From: Physella acuta
Taxonomy: Eukaryota; Mollusca; Gastropoda; Physidae
Direction of reading: 5' to 3'
Assembly (NCBI RefSeq): GCF_028476545.1
Contig: NW_026732612.1
Location: 339,001-403,000 of the forward strand
DNA length: 64,000 bases
In this document: piece by piece, positions 9,212-20,178 of the stretch
Numbering within the stretch: position 1 is the first letter of the stretch
Layout of the letters: each line of letters opens with the position of its first letter
Position numbers and translations under genes: made by a program
The notes under the pieces: model-generated
What the model was told of the DNA's origin: nothing
Database searches by the model: none
Seen by the model: the letters and a program-made list of their open reading frames with translations, nothing else

Positions 9212-12200
9212 ATGTCTTTAAAGTTTGTATTCCTGTGTTTCTTTCTGGTAGTCAAGACAAGCAGAGGTACGTATATATTTGGATAAATGGTTTTTGTGTC
9301 TGATTTTGAAGAATTTGTTGTAAATATATATAAGAATACGTAAATACCTAAGTTGCATGAAAGTAGGGAAAAGACGACATAAAAGCATGTCGCTTTAAGG
9401 ATACAAGATACACATGTTTTCGATAAAAACATTTAAATTCCTTATTCAGTACTAACGCCTATTAACTATCTAACTTGAATATTTCGGTTATCTTTTTATT
9501 GCGATGTGAAACATGGTATTATCCCCCCGGTGTTCCATTTTCTAACAATGTTTTATTGTCATTTCAGAACACATACGTGTAATCGTTATTTATATTTATT
9601 TTTATTCAGCGAGCATGATCTAGTGGACGACTCTTAGTAGGCCTAAGCCCTGATGTAAATACTAGATGGGATAGCTGATAAGCATTCACTTAGGACTTAG
9701 ACCCTATACGGAAATGTGGCACTTAACCCTAATTACACGGATGTGTTATTCATGGTTTTATGAACATTGTTAATCTATGGCTCATCATAATAACGACAAG
9801 CTTGAGAAAAGCACTAAAAAACGCAAATATTTATACTGCTAATATTATTAATGGAAAATTAAGTTATTAATAAATACATATATCATTAGAACTATCGCTT
9901 AAAGAAAATAAAGCATTAAGACGCAGTTACGTAGGCCTATCAAACTAGCTTGTTATAGAAGCCCACATTTACCTTGAAAGTGAGCTTTATTCTTCGTATG
10001 CTAAAAATTGACGGGAGAAAACGACTAGGAATACACGTAGAACTATTGCTTAAAATATTGTTCTATTTTACCTACGATGTTTTGAAATTGATTCTATAGA
10101 AAGTTTAAACCAGGCAACGGCAGGATAGTAGTTGAAACAAATTTAACTTAAATAAATCGTTTTAAAATGTTTCAATTATTCTGTTTCAGGTGTATTTTTA
10201 AAGAACTGCAGCACAGAAAAGCAACATGTATTAGTTGCAATGTGTGGCTATCGTTCCCGAACTGAAGGATTTGCTGCACGTTATTTAAAAGTCGCTCAGA
10301 GTTTGAAAATAGTGCCAGAGAATGTTACTGACTCTGAAACAACTAACGTTACTTGTCTGTATATTTTGCGTAAAAACTACTACCCTATTCTATGTAAGGA
10401 TTTGTTTAACGATTCAAAACTACAACTCCTCTTACCTAAACCTAAACCAAGTACTCAGTTGAGGAGGCTACAAGTAACACAATCTATCTTAATCATAATA
10501 AGACCAACGTTATTAAAGAAAAGGGATTTCACTCGCTTGGTTTTGCAATCGAAGCATACAATCTTAATAAATGACAAGCCTCCGTATAAATTATCTAACA
10601 TGGTTGAAGGCATCACTTGGGTAGACACGACATCACCCAGACTGCCGCCATACACTCTGAAATGTACAGACTGCAGGCAAGGCTGGACGCCTTTTGTAGA
10701 TTCGCGGACAAATACCGTGTCATCCTGCTATTTTGTCGTACAGAGGGATAACACAGCGCTTAGCATGAGAGACTCTAGCATATTATGTGAAAGTATGGGA
10801 GCAATCTTGGTTTCCATAGAAACAGAAGAAGAGTACCACTTTGTACAAGATTTTCTAAAGAGAATCTTGGTTGTCTCCGGTCCAGAGACTTGGTGTAGGC
10901 AACAAAACAACAGCGTTTGTCTGGCCTTAAGTCTAAGACGACATGGGGAACTTTTCAGGTGGGGTCAAGGTCAACCCCTTGTCATTTCTCCGCCATGGTC
11001 ATTAAGTCTTGAAGAAAGTGGAGATTGTGTCACGTGGGTTTTATCCCACGATGAAACTGGACACAATGGAATATGGCGTCAAGTTGATTGGGATGCTGGA
11101 GACCGATATGTTGTGATTTGTGAGGAGGAAAAGTTGAGAGAAGTGAACCCAGACTATATAAATATGAGAACAGAGTTTGTAGAGTATAAAAATGATTTAG
11201 TCTCTGTAGCTGCAAACTTAGTTGATGACGAATTCTACAGATGGTTTCTAGCGGAGAAAGGTCTAAAGGGTATTGAACGGTTTAGCTGTGCGGACGGGAC
11301 GTCCAAATCTCTAGCTTATTCTTATGTCTGTGATAACAAACGTGACTGTTCAAATGGCAGAGACGAAGATATTTGTTCGATGAAAGTTGACGTAGAACAC
11401 CATCAACAGATTACTATCACTACTTCTCGCAGCGTTGAGACATCAGCTAACTACAACACAAGTCATGATACCCGATTTTTGAAGCAATTCTATTTTAACT
11501 TCAATGACCGCTGTACTCAACTAGCAAATCAGCAGTGGAACAAAAGCACAATGGATGCATCGGGTGCTCTTCAAGGTGACTGTACATTTTCTGTAACGTG
11601 GTCTGACATTATGGTATGCAATAAAAGTCCTATGCAATACGATAAGGCTCCAAAATGCTTGTATATAAAATCAAGTGTAGGTAATATCATAGGTTGCCGT
11701 AATATGACCCACCTACAGAACTGTAGAACATACAGCTGTCCATCTGGTTACCGCAAGTGTCCACTGTCTTATTGTATCCCAGAGACATACATCAATGACT
11801 GGACTCAAGATTGTCCATATGGAGACGATGAAAATATGTTTAAGTGTTTCAATACGTCACACCGTGTTTTCTTAAAAAAAGTTTGTGATGGTTTGAGAGA
11901 CTGCCCTGAAGGTGACGATGAAATAAACTGTAATGTAAAATGTCCTAAAGGGGTTATTTGTGTAGCAGGGACGGCGACTGTGTCTAATTTATATTCTGGT
12001 AATACTTTGGCAACCAAGTATACTGGCCTTATCAGTGATCATATTCGTACTTTTGATTCTACCGGTATAAACATGGGTTTACTTCAAATTGGCTTTGATG
12101 TTTCAAAATTAATTAAAATAAACTGTCCATCTTCGAATATAAGATCGGATAGCCTAAATCTTTTTACTATTTTCGAAAACAATACAGTACCATTCGCAAA

Positions 12201-13551
12201 CTTTAAATACAATAAGTTTACACAAATCACACCGACAGGAGGTTTTTCTAAGTTGAAAAGACTTAAACAACTAGATCTGTCACAAAACACTAGACTGAAG
12301 AACTTTAATTTGCTTTTAACCTCTCTAGAGATTTTAGATTTATCCTACACAGATATTGCAAGTTTTGACAGTCGAGTTTTCGATCAAATGTTAAAGCTCA
12401 GAATTTTGCGCATGACCGGAACTAAAATAACTAAACTCACTTTTCTACCTAACGGTTACACGCTGAACAGTTTCGATATTAGAGGCACATATATGAAGGA
12501 TATAGGCTCTAATTACTTTAAAAGCATTAAAGTTAATGGCATGATTAAAACATCCAATTATCGACTGTGCTGTCAACAGGCGCTAGGAGAGAATACCCCA
12601 GCTGAAAGATGTTTTTCTGAAGATACTTCTATTTCTTCTTGTTTAGACCTAGTCGGTGATGTAAGCCAGAGAACGCTTCTGTGGGTGATAGGGATTATTG
12701 CCCTTGCGGGGAATTTGTTTGCACTAGGATATAGGATAATATGGGATAGAAAAGTTTTACAGACAGTGTACGGGCAGTTTGTGTCCAACCTATGTATCTC
12801 AGACATGATCATGGGTTTTTATCTCATCACTATTGGCGGGGCTGATGAGGTGTATCGGGACGATTATTTTGTCAGAGAAGACGAATGGCAATATGGGGTT
12901 GTCTGCCAAGTGGCCGGGTTTCTGTCAACCCTCTCCAGCGAGGTCTCGACGTTCTTTATCTGTCTGATAACACTGGACAGATTTCTGACACTCAGATTCC
13001 AAACTGGCAAGTACCGGTTCACCACGAGGACAAAAATTGCATCCATCATCCTCTCCTGGCTTGTTGGGTTCTCATTAGCTTTGGTACCAGTACTGTGCCC
13101 TGAGTGGGGAGTATTTACAACCAACTCCATGTGTTTGGCATTTCCTTTAGACTCTAATGTAGGTGGCGGGCGTTATTACTCAGTTGCACTTTTCCTAGGG
13201 TTGAATTTTATCCTGTTTTTGTCCATCCTTGTCGGGCAGATTTTTATCTTTCGTTCTCTCTCAGCTAGAAGATCTACTTCTACTTTCACAAATGTCAATA
13301 CCACGAGACGTATGCAAGACGCCGTCGTTGCTAGGCAACTGTCTCTTGTAGCCGTGACCAACTTCCTGGCCTGGGTTCCTGTGCAGGTGATGGGGGCTCT
13401 GGCACTGGCTGGCATTCAACTGGACAAAGACGTCTACACTTGGTCAGCTGTGCTAATTTTACCCATTAACTCGGCCTTGAACCCCGCTATCTATTCATTG
13501 CCAAAACTGTACAACAAGTTTCAGGCTCTAAAGAACTTGTGCTGGAAATAA
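9212..13551 (+). CDS. GRL101-like receptor: C-type lectin + LDLa + LRR + 7TM GPCR (1138 aa)
   Basis: Two exons: 9212-9266 (signal peptide MSLKFVFLCFFLVVKTSR) and 10190-13551, joined by AG|GTACGT and TTTCAG. The split codon (g+gt) restores Gly19 and keeps the frame, supporting this start over the internal ATG at 10240. Domain order in full-length numbering: an N-terminal region to ~175; a C-type lectin fold ~177-332 (SCYF, CESMGAILVSIETEEEY, final WRQVDW and YVVICEEE); LDLa ~382-417; a Cys-rich linker; two more LDLa ~531-602 (CDGLRDCPEGDDEINC); leucine-rich repeats ~704-795; a Cys-rich hinge; and seven membrane helices ~847-1125 with LDRF in place of DRY and NPAIY for NPxxY. The layout matches LGR/relaxin-receptor-like GRL101 receptors of snails, acting at the plasma membrane through G proteins. 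The ligand is unknown; the lectin module suggests glycan or protein recognition. The cytoplasmic tail is very short (about 15 aa). Confidence 0.9.
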
Positions 13552-13569
13552 ACCCACAGCTTACATTTG

Positions 13570-13653
13570 AAAAAAAAAAAAAAATAAAAAAAAAAAAACA
13601 ATAAATAAAAAAAAAAAAACAAAAAAAACCCACCCAAACAAAAAAAAACAACT
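13570..13653. repeat. A-rich tract just after receptor stop codon
   Basis: Almost pure A broken by single T and C bases, starting 18 bp after the stop and containing AATAAA motifs near 13601-13608. It lies where a 3' UTR would be. The run is simple-sequence and frames across it are meaningless. Confidence 0.8.
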
Positions 13654-13879
13654 GAGTGCCATGTCTTGCTTTTTTTGTAGATGTTGGTGGTCTTGACCTT
13701 ATACAATAATATTGTGACTCACATTTTTTTCATTTCTCGCTTTGCTTTGCATCATTTGATGAAGTATGTACTAACTAATAAGATTCAAGTTCTAGTTTTG
13801 ATTTCTAGACAAATAAATAAAATAAAGTTTAAAAAAGCTTTACGAAGGATATTTATGATTTGAGTGATTAGGTATGGTA

Positions 13880-14230
13880 TTTTTGTAAACAGATCTGCCA
13901 ATCGTTTATATATTTACAAGCTTGTATTTAGCTTGATTTCTCGTCATGTCTGTCTGTATGGATAGAAATTGCGTGTAAAATTTCGGCCTCTTTTAACAGG
14001 CTAATGTCTTGGCACGTGGGACCAGACCCGATGACAATACAATCTGCTATCAAATTTGACTGTATTGAATGCTTATGAATTTTTAAAGGATCAATTATAA
14101 TTTCCCACCTAAAGCACTATTTACCGCGCTATTATAAGCACATTTTTCCTGTTCATTTGGTGCGCAACTGTTTTTAGTCATACAACTATTGTATTAAAAA
14201 TTTTAAAATAGTGACAAATATGCACACACA
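13880..14230. repeat. fragment of interspersed repeat related to 25503-27955
   Basis: Shares GTCATGTCTGTCTGTATGGA-type sequence and a segment around GCGCTATTATAAGCACATTT and TTTGGTGCGCAACT with the repeat arms at 25503-25811 and 27594-27955 (ATTGCGCACTATTATGCACA, CGCCTGGTGCGCAATTC). It is a degraded second copy; the class is unknown. Confidence 0.4.
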
Positions 14231-14324
14231 AAAACAAAAACATTTTGATAACACGCTTTTAAGTAGCACAATATTGATAAGTAAAAAATAAATAGTTTTT
14301 CTTAATAAATAAAATACAAAAAAA

Positions 14325-14483
14325 CTAATATTTAATGAACTTAAAATCAAAGCGTGAGGTTTTTCTTTTTAGTTCTTGAAATAGTATTTTTTCTACATCT
14401 TTAAAAAAGCGAGAGATGTCTGTCACGATGTTCCTCTCACCAGTCCGATCGATTATTTTCCTGAAAGTTTTAGAGTTGATGTT
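14325..14483 (-). CDS. possible terminal exon fragment, unknown product
   Basis: A 52-residue minus-strand frame follows an AG acceptor-like site (TATGGCAAG|AAC). Its translation, including RTGERNIVTDISRFFKDVEK and ILFQELKRKTSRFDF, is charged and amphipathic, looks unlike the surrounding AT-rich noise, and ends in TAG. No family is recognised and no partner exon was found. It could be the last exon of a decayed gene or chance. Confidence 0.2.
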   Translation of the reverse strand, partial: NINSKTFRKIIDRTGERNIVTDISRFFKDVEKILFQELKRKTSRFDFKFIKY

Positions 14484-14599
14484 CTTGCCATAAATGCGTT
14501 ATTCAACCTCAAACTAACAGGAAAACTATAGAGATCTCAATAATCGAGTTTGAAGTGACTGAAATCTGATCTAGAAGGACCTCATTTTGGTATCAATAC

Positions 14600-16590
14600 A
14601 ATTTTTAGAAGTAAATTTTTAAATGTAAATTTTAAACATTTATAACCGTTCATTTGATTATCGGTATAATGTAACTTTTCTACTTGGATTATCGGTTTAA
14701 TGTAATTTTTCTATTTGCTTATCGGTATAATGTAAATTTTCTATTTGAGTTATCGGTAAAGTGTAACTTTGCTATTTGGTTATCGATATACACATATTTT
14801 TTATTTGTTAGATGGTAAAAAATATCAATATTTTTTATATTTTCAATGCGAATTAATATATATTACATTGCAATGCATGTTCTTTTTTATTTATGTCATA
14901 AATATGTGGTCTAAAATGATTTTAACTTAATCCTTTATGTGTAACATGGACATTTTTCGAAAATTATTTTTAAGCTAGTCTATTGTATGAGAAATTAAAT
15001 ATTTTTTAAACATTGTTTTTTTGGTTTTTCATAATTTTTAAAAATCTTTTTGTATGCAATAACATTTTCGAGCAGTAAATTTTTACATGCAAATTTTAAA
15101 CATGTATACCTTTTCTATTTGATTATTAGTATAATGTAACTTTTCTGTTTGATTATTTGATTAAATAAAATCTAAATGTTTTGATTTAATCAAACGGTAT
15201 GTATCTATTACTTAGTGCAGCATGATTAGTGTTTTTTCAGATAGTTTAATGTATACAAATATTTTCTATTTGTTAAATGGTAAAAAATATCAATATTTTA
15301 AATATTTTGAAATTCAATGCAAATTAATGTATATTACATTGCAATGCATGTTCTTTTTTATTTCTGTCATAACTATGTGGTGTAAAATGATTTTAACTTA
15401 TTCCTTTATGTGTAACATGGACATTTTTCGAAAATTATTTTTAAGCTAGTCTATTGTATGAGAAATTAAATATTTTTTAAACATTGTTTATTGGTTTTTC
15501 ATAATTTTTAAAAATCTTTTTGTATGCAATAACATTTTCGAGCAGTAAATTTTTACATGCAAATTTTAAACATGTATACCTTTTCTATTTGATTATTAGT
15601 ATAATGTAACTTTTCTGTTTGATTATTTGATTAAATAAAATCTAAATGTTTTGATTCAATCAAACGTTATGTATGTATTACTTTGTGCAGCATGATTAGT
15701 GTTTTTTCAGATAGTTTAATGTATATAAATAGTTTCTATTTGTTAAATGGTAAAAAAATATCAATATTTTAAATATTTTGAAATTCAATGCAAATTAATA
15801 TATATTACATTGCAATGCATGTTCTTTTTTATTTCTGTCATAACTATGTGGTATAAAATGATTTTAACTTATTCCTTTATGTGTAACATGGACATTTTTC
15901 GAAAATTATTTTTAAGCTAGTCTATTGTATGAGAAATTAAATATTTTTTAAACATTGTTTATTGGTTTTTCATAATTTTTAAAAATCTTTTTGTATGCAA
16001 TAACATTTTCGAGCAGTAAATTTTTACATGCAAATTTTAAACATGTATACCTTTTCTATTTGATTATTAGTATAATGTAACTTTTCTGTCTGATTATTTG
16101 ATTAAATAAAATCTAAATGTTTTGATTCAGTCAAACGTTATGTATCTATTACTTAGTGCAGCATGATTAGTGTTTTTTTCAGATAGTTCAATGTATACAC
16201 ATATTTTCTATTTGTTAAATGGTAAAAAAATATCAATATTTTAAATATTTTGTAATTCAATGCAAATTAATATTTATTACATTGCAATGCATGTGCGTTT
16301 TTTTATTGCTGTCATAAATATGTGGTATGTAATGATTTTAACTTATTCCTTTATGTGTAACATGAAAATTTTTTGACAATTATTTTTTAAGCTAGACTTT
16401 TGTATAAGTAATTTTAATTTTTTTAAACATCGTTTTTTTTGTTTTCATTGTTTTTTAAAATATTTTTGTATGCAATAACATATTCTAGCAGTAAATGTTT
16501 TACAAGTAAATTTTAACTTTTATAACTTTTATCTATTTGATTATCGGTATAATAGAACTTTTCTATTTGGCTGTTGATACAATCCTCCTT
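14600..16590. repeat. 470-bp satellite-like tandem array (~4 units)
   Basis: The landmark TTTTCGAGCAGTAAATTTTT recurs at about 15066, 15536 and 16007, and in degraded form near 16481, giving a period of 470-475 bp. Central units are nearly identical; the outer ones diverge. Within the first unit a 30-bp sub-repeat (GATTATCGGTATAATGTAAC) is amplified. Another diverged copy lies at 25160-25500 and 27957-28052. Confidence 0.9.
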
Positions 16591-16600
16591 TTTTATTGTA

Positions 16601-17073
16601 TCTATATATATAATTCTCTTCGTGGACACCACAACGCAAGCCGACTACGTAACCCTCCTCCCGCCCCCTCCCTTGCTCTCCAGTCTAGTGAGCTGTGGTT
16701 CACGCCGAATGTTTACAATCCTAGACCCGGTTCAAATTAGTTACGACTGTAGGGCTGGTAAATAGGTCACCAACCAGTTCTACGGCTCAATAAAACCTCC
16801 ATGAGCCATAGAACTATTTAATGACCTACGTACCAGCCCTATAAGGGCAGATAATTTAGTTTTTAAATGACTTTAAACTAAGGGGAGGTAACTAAGGGGA
16901 GGCTGTATTCAGGGGTGGGGGGATAATCGTCCTTCACGAGCTACTTATAGTGTTTTTAAGCAAATATTTTCAGTCTTAGCATTGGTAGTGTCGAGTTCAC
17001 AAATTATGAATTACTTAAAAGTAGAAAATAAAACAACTAAATAGCGGAGTTTGCTACGCCGCGGGTCGGCTCG
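16601..17073 (+). mobile_element. Helitron-like non-autonomous element with nested hairpin MITE
   Basis: Runs from A|TCTATATATATAATTCTCTT to the end GCGGGTCGGCTCG|T and sits in the last unit of the 470-bp array. The subterminal hairpin (GCGGAGTTTGCTACGCCGC) is imperfect here. A 90-bp hairpin MITE is inserted at 16751-16840 in the block that reads GTTACGGCTATTAGGGGCAG in the copy at 56621. Confidence 0.85.
16751..16840. mobile_element. 90-bp hairpin MITE (copy 1)
   Basis: The arms AGGGCTGGTAAATAGGTCAC and ATGACCTACGTACCAGCCCT are inverted repeats that extend through CAGTTCTACGGCTCA, leaving a loop of about ten bases. A second copy of identical length lies at 63779-63868. The insertion is nested within a Helitron-like element and so is younger than it. 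Confidence 0.85.
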
Positions 17074-17236
17074 TGTAGAATACAAATGTAACATTGCATA
17101 TATTTTGGGTTGTTCAATGATATTTACTTACATTGAAAGTTATAAAGAAATTGCTCCTGTAAAACTTTGTCAACCTAAGAAAGAGGTTATAGATGTGCAC
17201 AATAGCTTAAGGCAGTGGGACAGAAGACACAGTTTC

Positions 17237-17650
17237 ACATGTCATCAGTACAAAAGTAATAAATACATGTCATTTCCCATCTAGTAGATACAAGTGTAAT
17301 AGTTACATGTCAATTTAGATGTACTAGTTACAAGTGTAATAGTTACATGTTATTTCACATGTAGTAGTTACAAGTGTAATAGTTACATGTCATTTCACAT
17401 GTAGTAATTACAAGTGTAATAGTTACATGTTATTTCAACTGTAGTAGTTACACGTTTAATAGTTACATGTCATTTCACATGTAGTAGTTACACGTGTAGT
17501 AGTTACATTTCATTTCACATTTACTAGTTACAAGTGTAATAGTTAGATATCACTTCACATGTAGTAGTAAGAAGTGTAATAGTTACATGTCATATTCACA
17601 TTTAAAAGTTACCAGTGATTTACATTTTAGTTCACGTGTAGTAGTTATAT
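17237..17650. repeat. 40-bp minisatellite (GTTACAAGTGTAATAGTTAC...)
   Basis: About ten copies of GTTACAAGTGTAATAGTTAC plus ATGTCATTTCACATGTAGTA. The same array recurs at 28413-28630, marking the left edge of the A/B duplication. Confidence 0.9.
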
Positions 17651-17659
17651 GTGTAATAT

Positions 17660-19379
17660 CAGTCGCTGTGGTTTTATAATAAACACGTAAACAACCTTGA
17701 AATGTGTTTTTAAATAAACATTATTTTTATAAGCTTTTATTTAGTTAACATTGTATGTTTTTTTTTGTTGTTGTTGTTTGTTGGTGGAGTGTGACAAATC
17801 AAGTGTCCTTCCCCGAATAACGCAAATACATTTAACTTATGCTTAAATTAAATATTACAGTAGTCATCAAACCTTAATTTACACATTACTATCAATAACA
17901 AAAGCTTTCAAGATACGCTCTTCTTCAATGACAATTAAAAAATACTAATATTTAATCTAATTAGAAAAACAATTAGTCATTAAAATATAATTTGAAATTT
18001 TCGTAATTTTTAAAAAGGGGATGTAACAACGTGATCAATATCAAGCGATTGCTCTCTCAGCTTGGTCACAAGGGCGTTAAGAAGTGGCAGTAAACTGTCT
18101 ATTAAAAGCGATATTGATCAACTTTAAAAGCAAATATTTTTAATCGTACGTGGTGTCGAATTAATTAAGAACGAATGATTAAAAGTGAAAAAATAAATGT
18201 AAAAAACTTTGAAATAATAAGCGTTTACTTATACTTTAAATAAATAAATTAATACATGAAAAAAGCAAAACAAAAAAGAAACTTGTGTTAAAACTTTGGC
18301 TGGTGCCTTAAATGACTAAAAACAGGGAGCACAAAGTTTAGTTTTGTGAGCAAATATTCTGTCTTTTAGGGTAAGAACCATTCCCAAGCATTCAGTAGTA
18401 CGTTGAAACATAAAATATTTCAATCTCTTAAAAAAGTTATGCAGTCACTATATACAGCTATTGGCTTCATCATATCCTATAAGTACAGGTAATATACACG
18501 TCATGTACTGCTTACGTTTTTGTAGTGCTTAAAGTTACGAATCTGAACCCGACACCTTAAGTCGTCCCCTGAACAAGCTGTTACTCTTACCCGAATAAGG
18601 TGGGGCACTGAGCAGGGTTTCTTTCAGGCATCTCTTCGGGGCGGTAGACGTTTTTAGCCCCCCCCCCCCCCCTGAACAAAGAATTTATATAGATAATATA
18701 TACTTTTACCATTCCCCCCCCCCCTAAAGAAAATTTCAAGCGCCCCCCGCCTCTGAAAACAAAGTGGAAGAAACACTGTCACTGAGGGAGGAAGCAAAAA
18801 ACGATCGTATTTCATGTGTCTACAGGCTGGGAACCTGTCGGGGTAGTTTTAAGTGACGGTTATCTTCAGCTTTCTAGTTCTGTGTAGTAGCTGCAAATAT
18901 CAGGTGCCGTCTTCTACAGATCTCTTATATGTCGGTATATAGGCTATAATATATAATATAATAGTGCGTACACATTTTTTATACTTACAAAATCAACGTT
19001 ATATCTTTGTCATATAAAAATGTTAACGAATGTTAACAAAACATACAATATAGTTAAGCTTCTCATCGCTGCTTGCATCCCTCGCCTCAAAGTTGAATGG
19101 AAATTCTTGTGTAAAAATCTAGTAAATAATTGCTTGCGATAATAAAACTCTAACACACACATATTTACAGATTATTAGCGACCGTTGTTTGTTTTATTTC
19201 TTTGTAATCAACATTAGAGAACACAAACTCTTCTGACTAATCCGTGATCGTTATTATTTTTGTCTCCCTTTTATTGTTGCTTATGGTAAGCCTTAAATTG
19301 AGTTTGGAATTAAAAGACACAATAGATAATCATATTGAAATAACGTGCATTAATCTGAAAACATTGCAAATAATCGCTC
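17660..19379. other. intergenic DNA downstream of F-box gene A
   Basis: AT-rich, with no gene. It holds the hAT MITE at 18613-18778 and is otherwise recognisable only by collinearity with 28640-30050 in unit B. Confidence 0.6.
18613..18778. mobile_element. hAT-type MITE, unit A copy
   Basis: Terminal inverted repeats CAGGGTTTCTTTCAG and GTGGAAGAAACACTG, flanked by GCACTGAG on the left and TCACTGAG on the right (7 of 8 matching, the length expected for hAT). The interior is dominated by C-runs. The orthologous insertion at 29378-29515 shows it predates the segmental duplication. Confidence 0.8.
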
Positions 19380-19690
19380 CATTCTTCTTCGTTCTTAATT
19401 TTAGTGTTGGAAGTGATCCCAAAAAAATTAAGTATACGTGTCAACTTGTTATCCGCCATTAAGGCCATTGAGGACATTGACTCCGATTTCAGCCTGCTTT
19501 TCTCTTTTGATTTGCTTCCATAGCCTTTGTCCAACCAAGAACAAACTACAAGGCAGCAGTTGTTTGATTTTGGAGTTGTCTCTCCTAGAAGAGGCTGTCT
19601 CATGCTAACGAGCCTCATCTGCCCGAGAGTTCGAACTCGATACTTTTCGGTTTTAGCAACTATGAGCTTTAACGACTCGACCACGCCGAC
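19380..19690 (-). repeat. tRNA-derived SINE, unit A copy
   Basis: On the minus strand the head has an A box (TGGTCGAGTCG) and a B box (GAGTTCGAACTC). The body carries GTAGTTTGTTCTTGGTTGGA and GAAATCGGAGTCAATG and ends in a GAA-type tail. Relatives are at 30053-30369 (-), 40385-40712 (+) and in rearranged form at 24939-25125. Confidence 0.85.
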
Positions 19691-20178
19691 CCATGTGTCA
19701 TTATTAAATTTTAGAATCAGTCCGCGCACTCACAACGTAACACACAACATAGGGATCTATTGAAGTTTTATCGAATTACCACCCTATGTCATTCTAATCC
19801 AATTTGAAATTTTTTTTTTGTTAAAAAACTTAACATTTCTTTTTGTTTCGTCTTCCAAGTTTATAATTTAAAAAAAAAAACAACAACAAATTCACGAATT
19901 TTAAAAATAATTTATTTTGTCGATGTTTATACTTTCTGTATGTTTATTCTTTGTCAATTAATTATGTACATGGCATTAGCTGACACAAAAGATAACTACG
20001 TAGATGGAAATAATCTTTTCGCTTAAGTATTTCATGATGGAAAGTTATTACTGCTGGTTAAAATATTTTTAACATAAATCATATTTTTTTTCCGGGTGTC
20101 TAGGCCAACATATTGACGGTGTTAGTTAACTAGACTTGGCCTCTAATCTGGACTCCCAATTCGCGGCGGTTCTCGAAT

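Noticed and set aside
10240-13551. Receptor starting at the internal ATG 10240
   Set aside because: That start lacks a signal peptide, and the upstream in-frame sequence continues to a good acceptor at 10190 that matches in phase the signal-peptide exon at 9212-9266.
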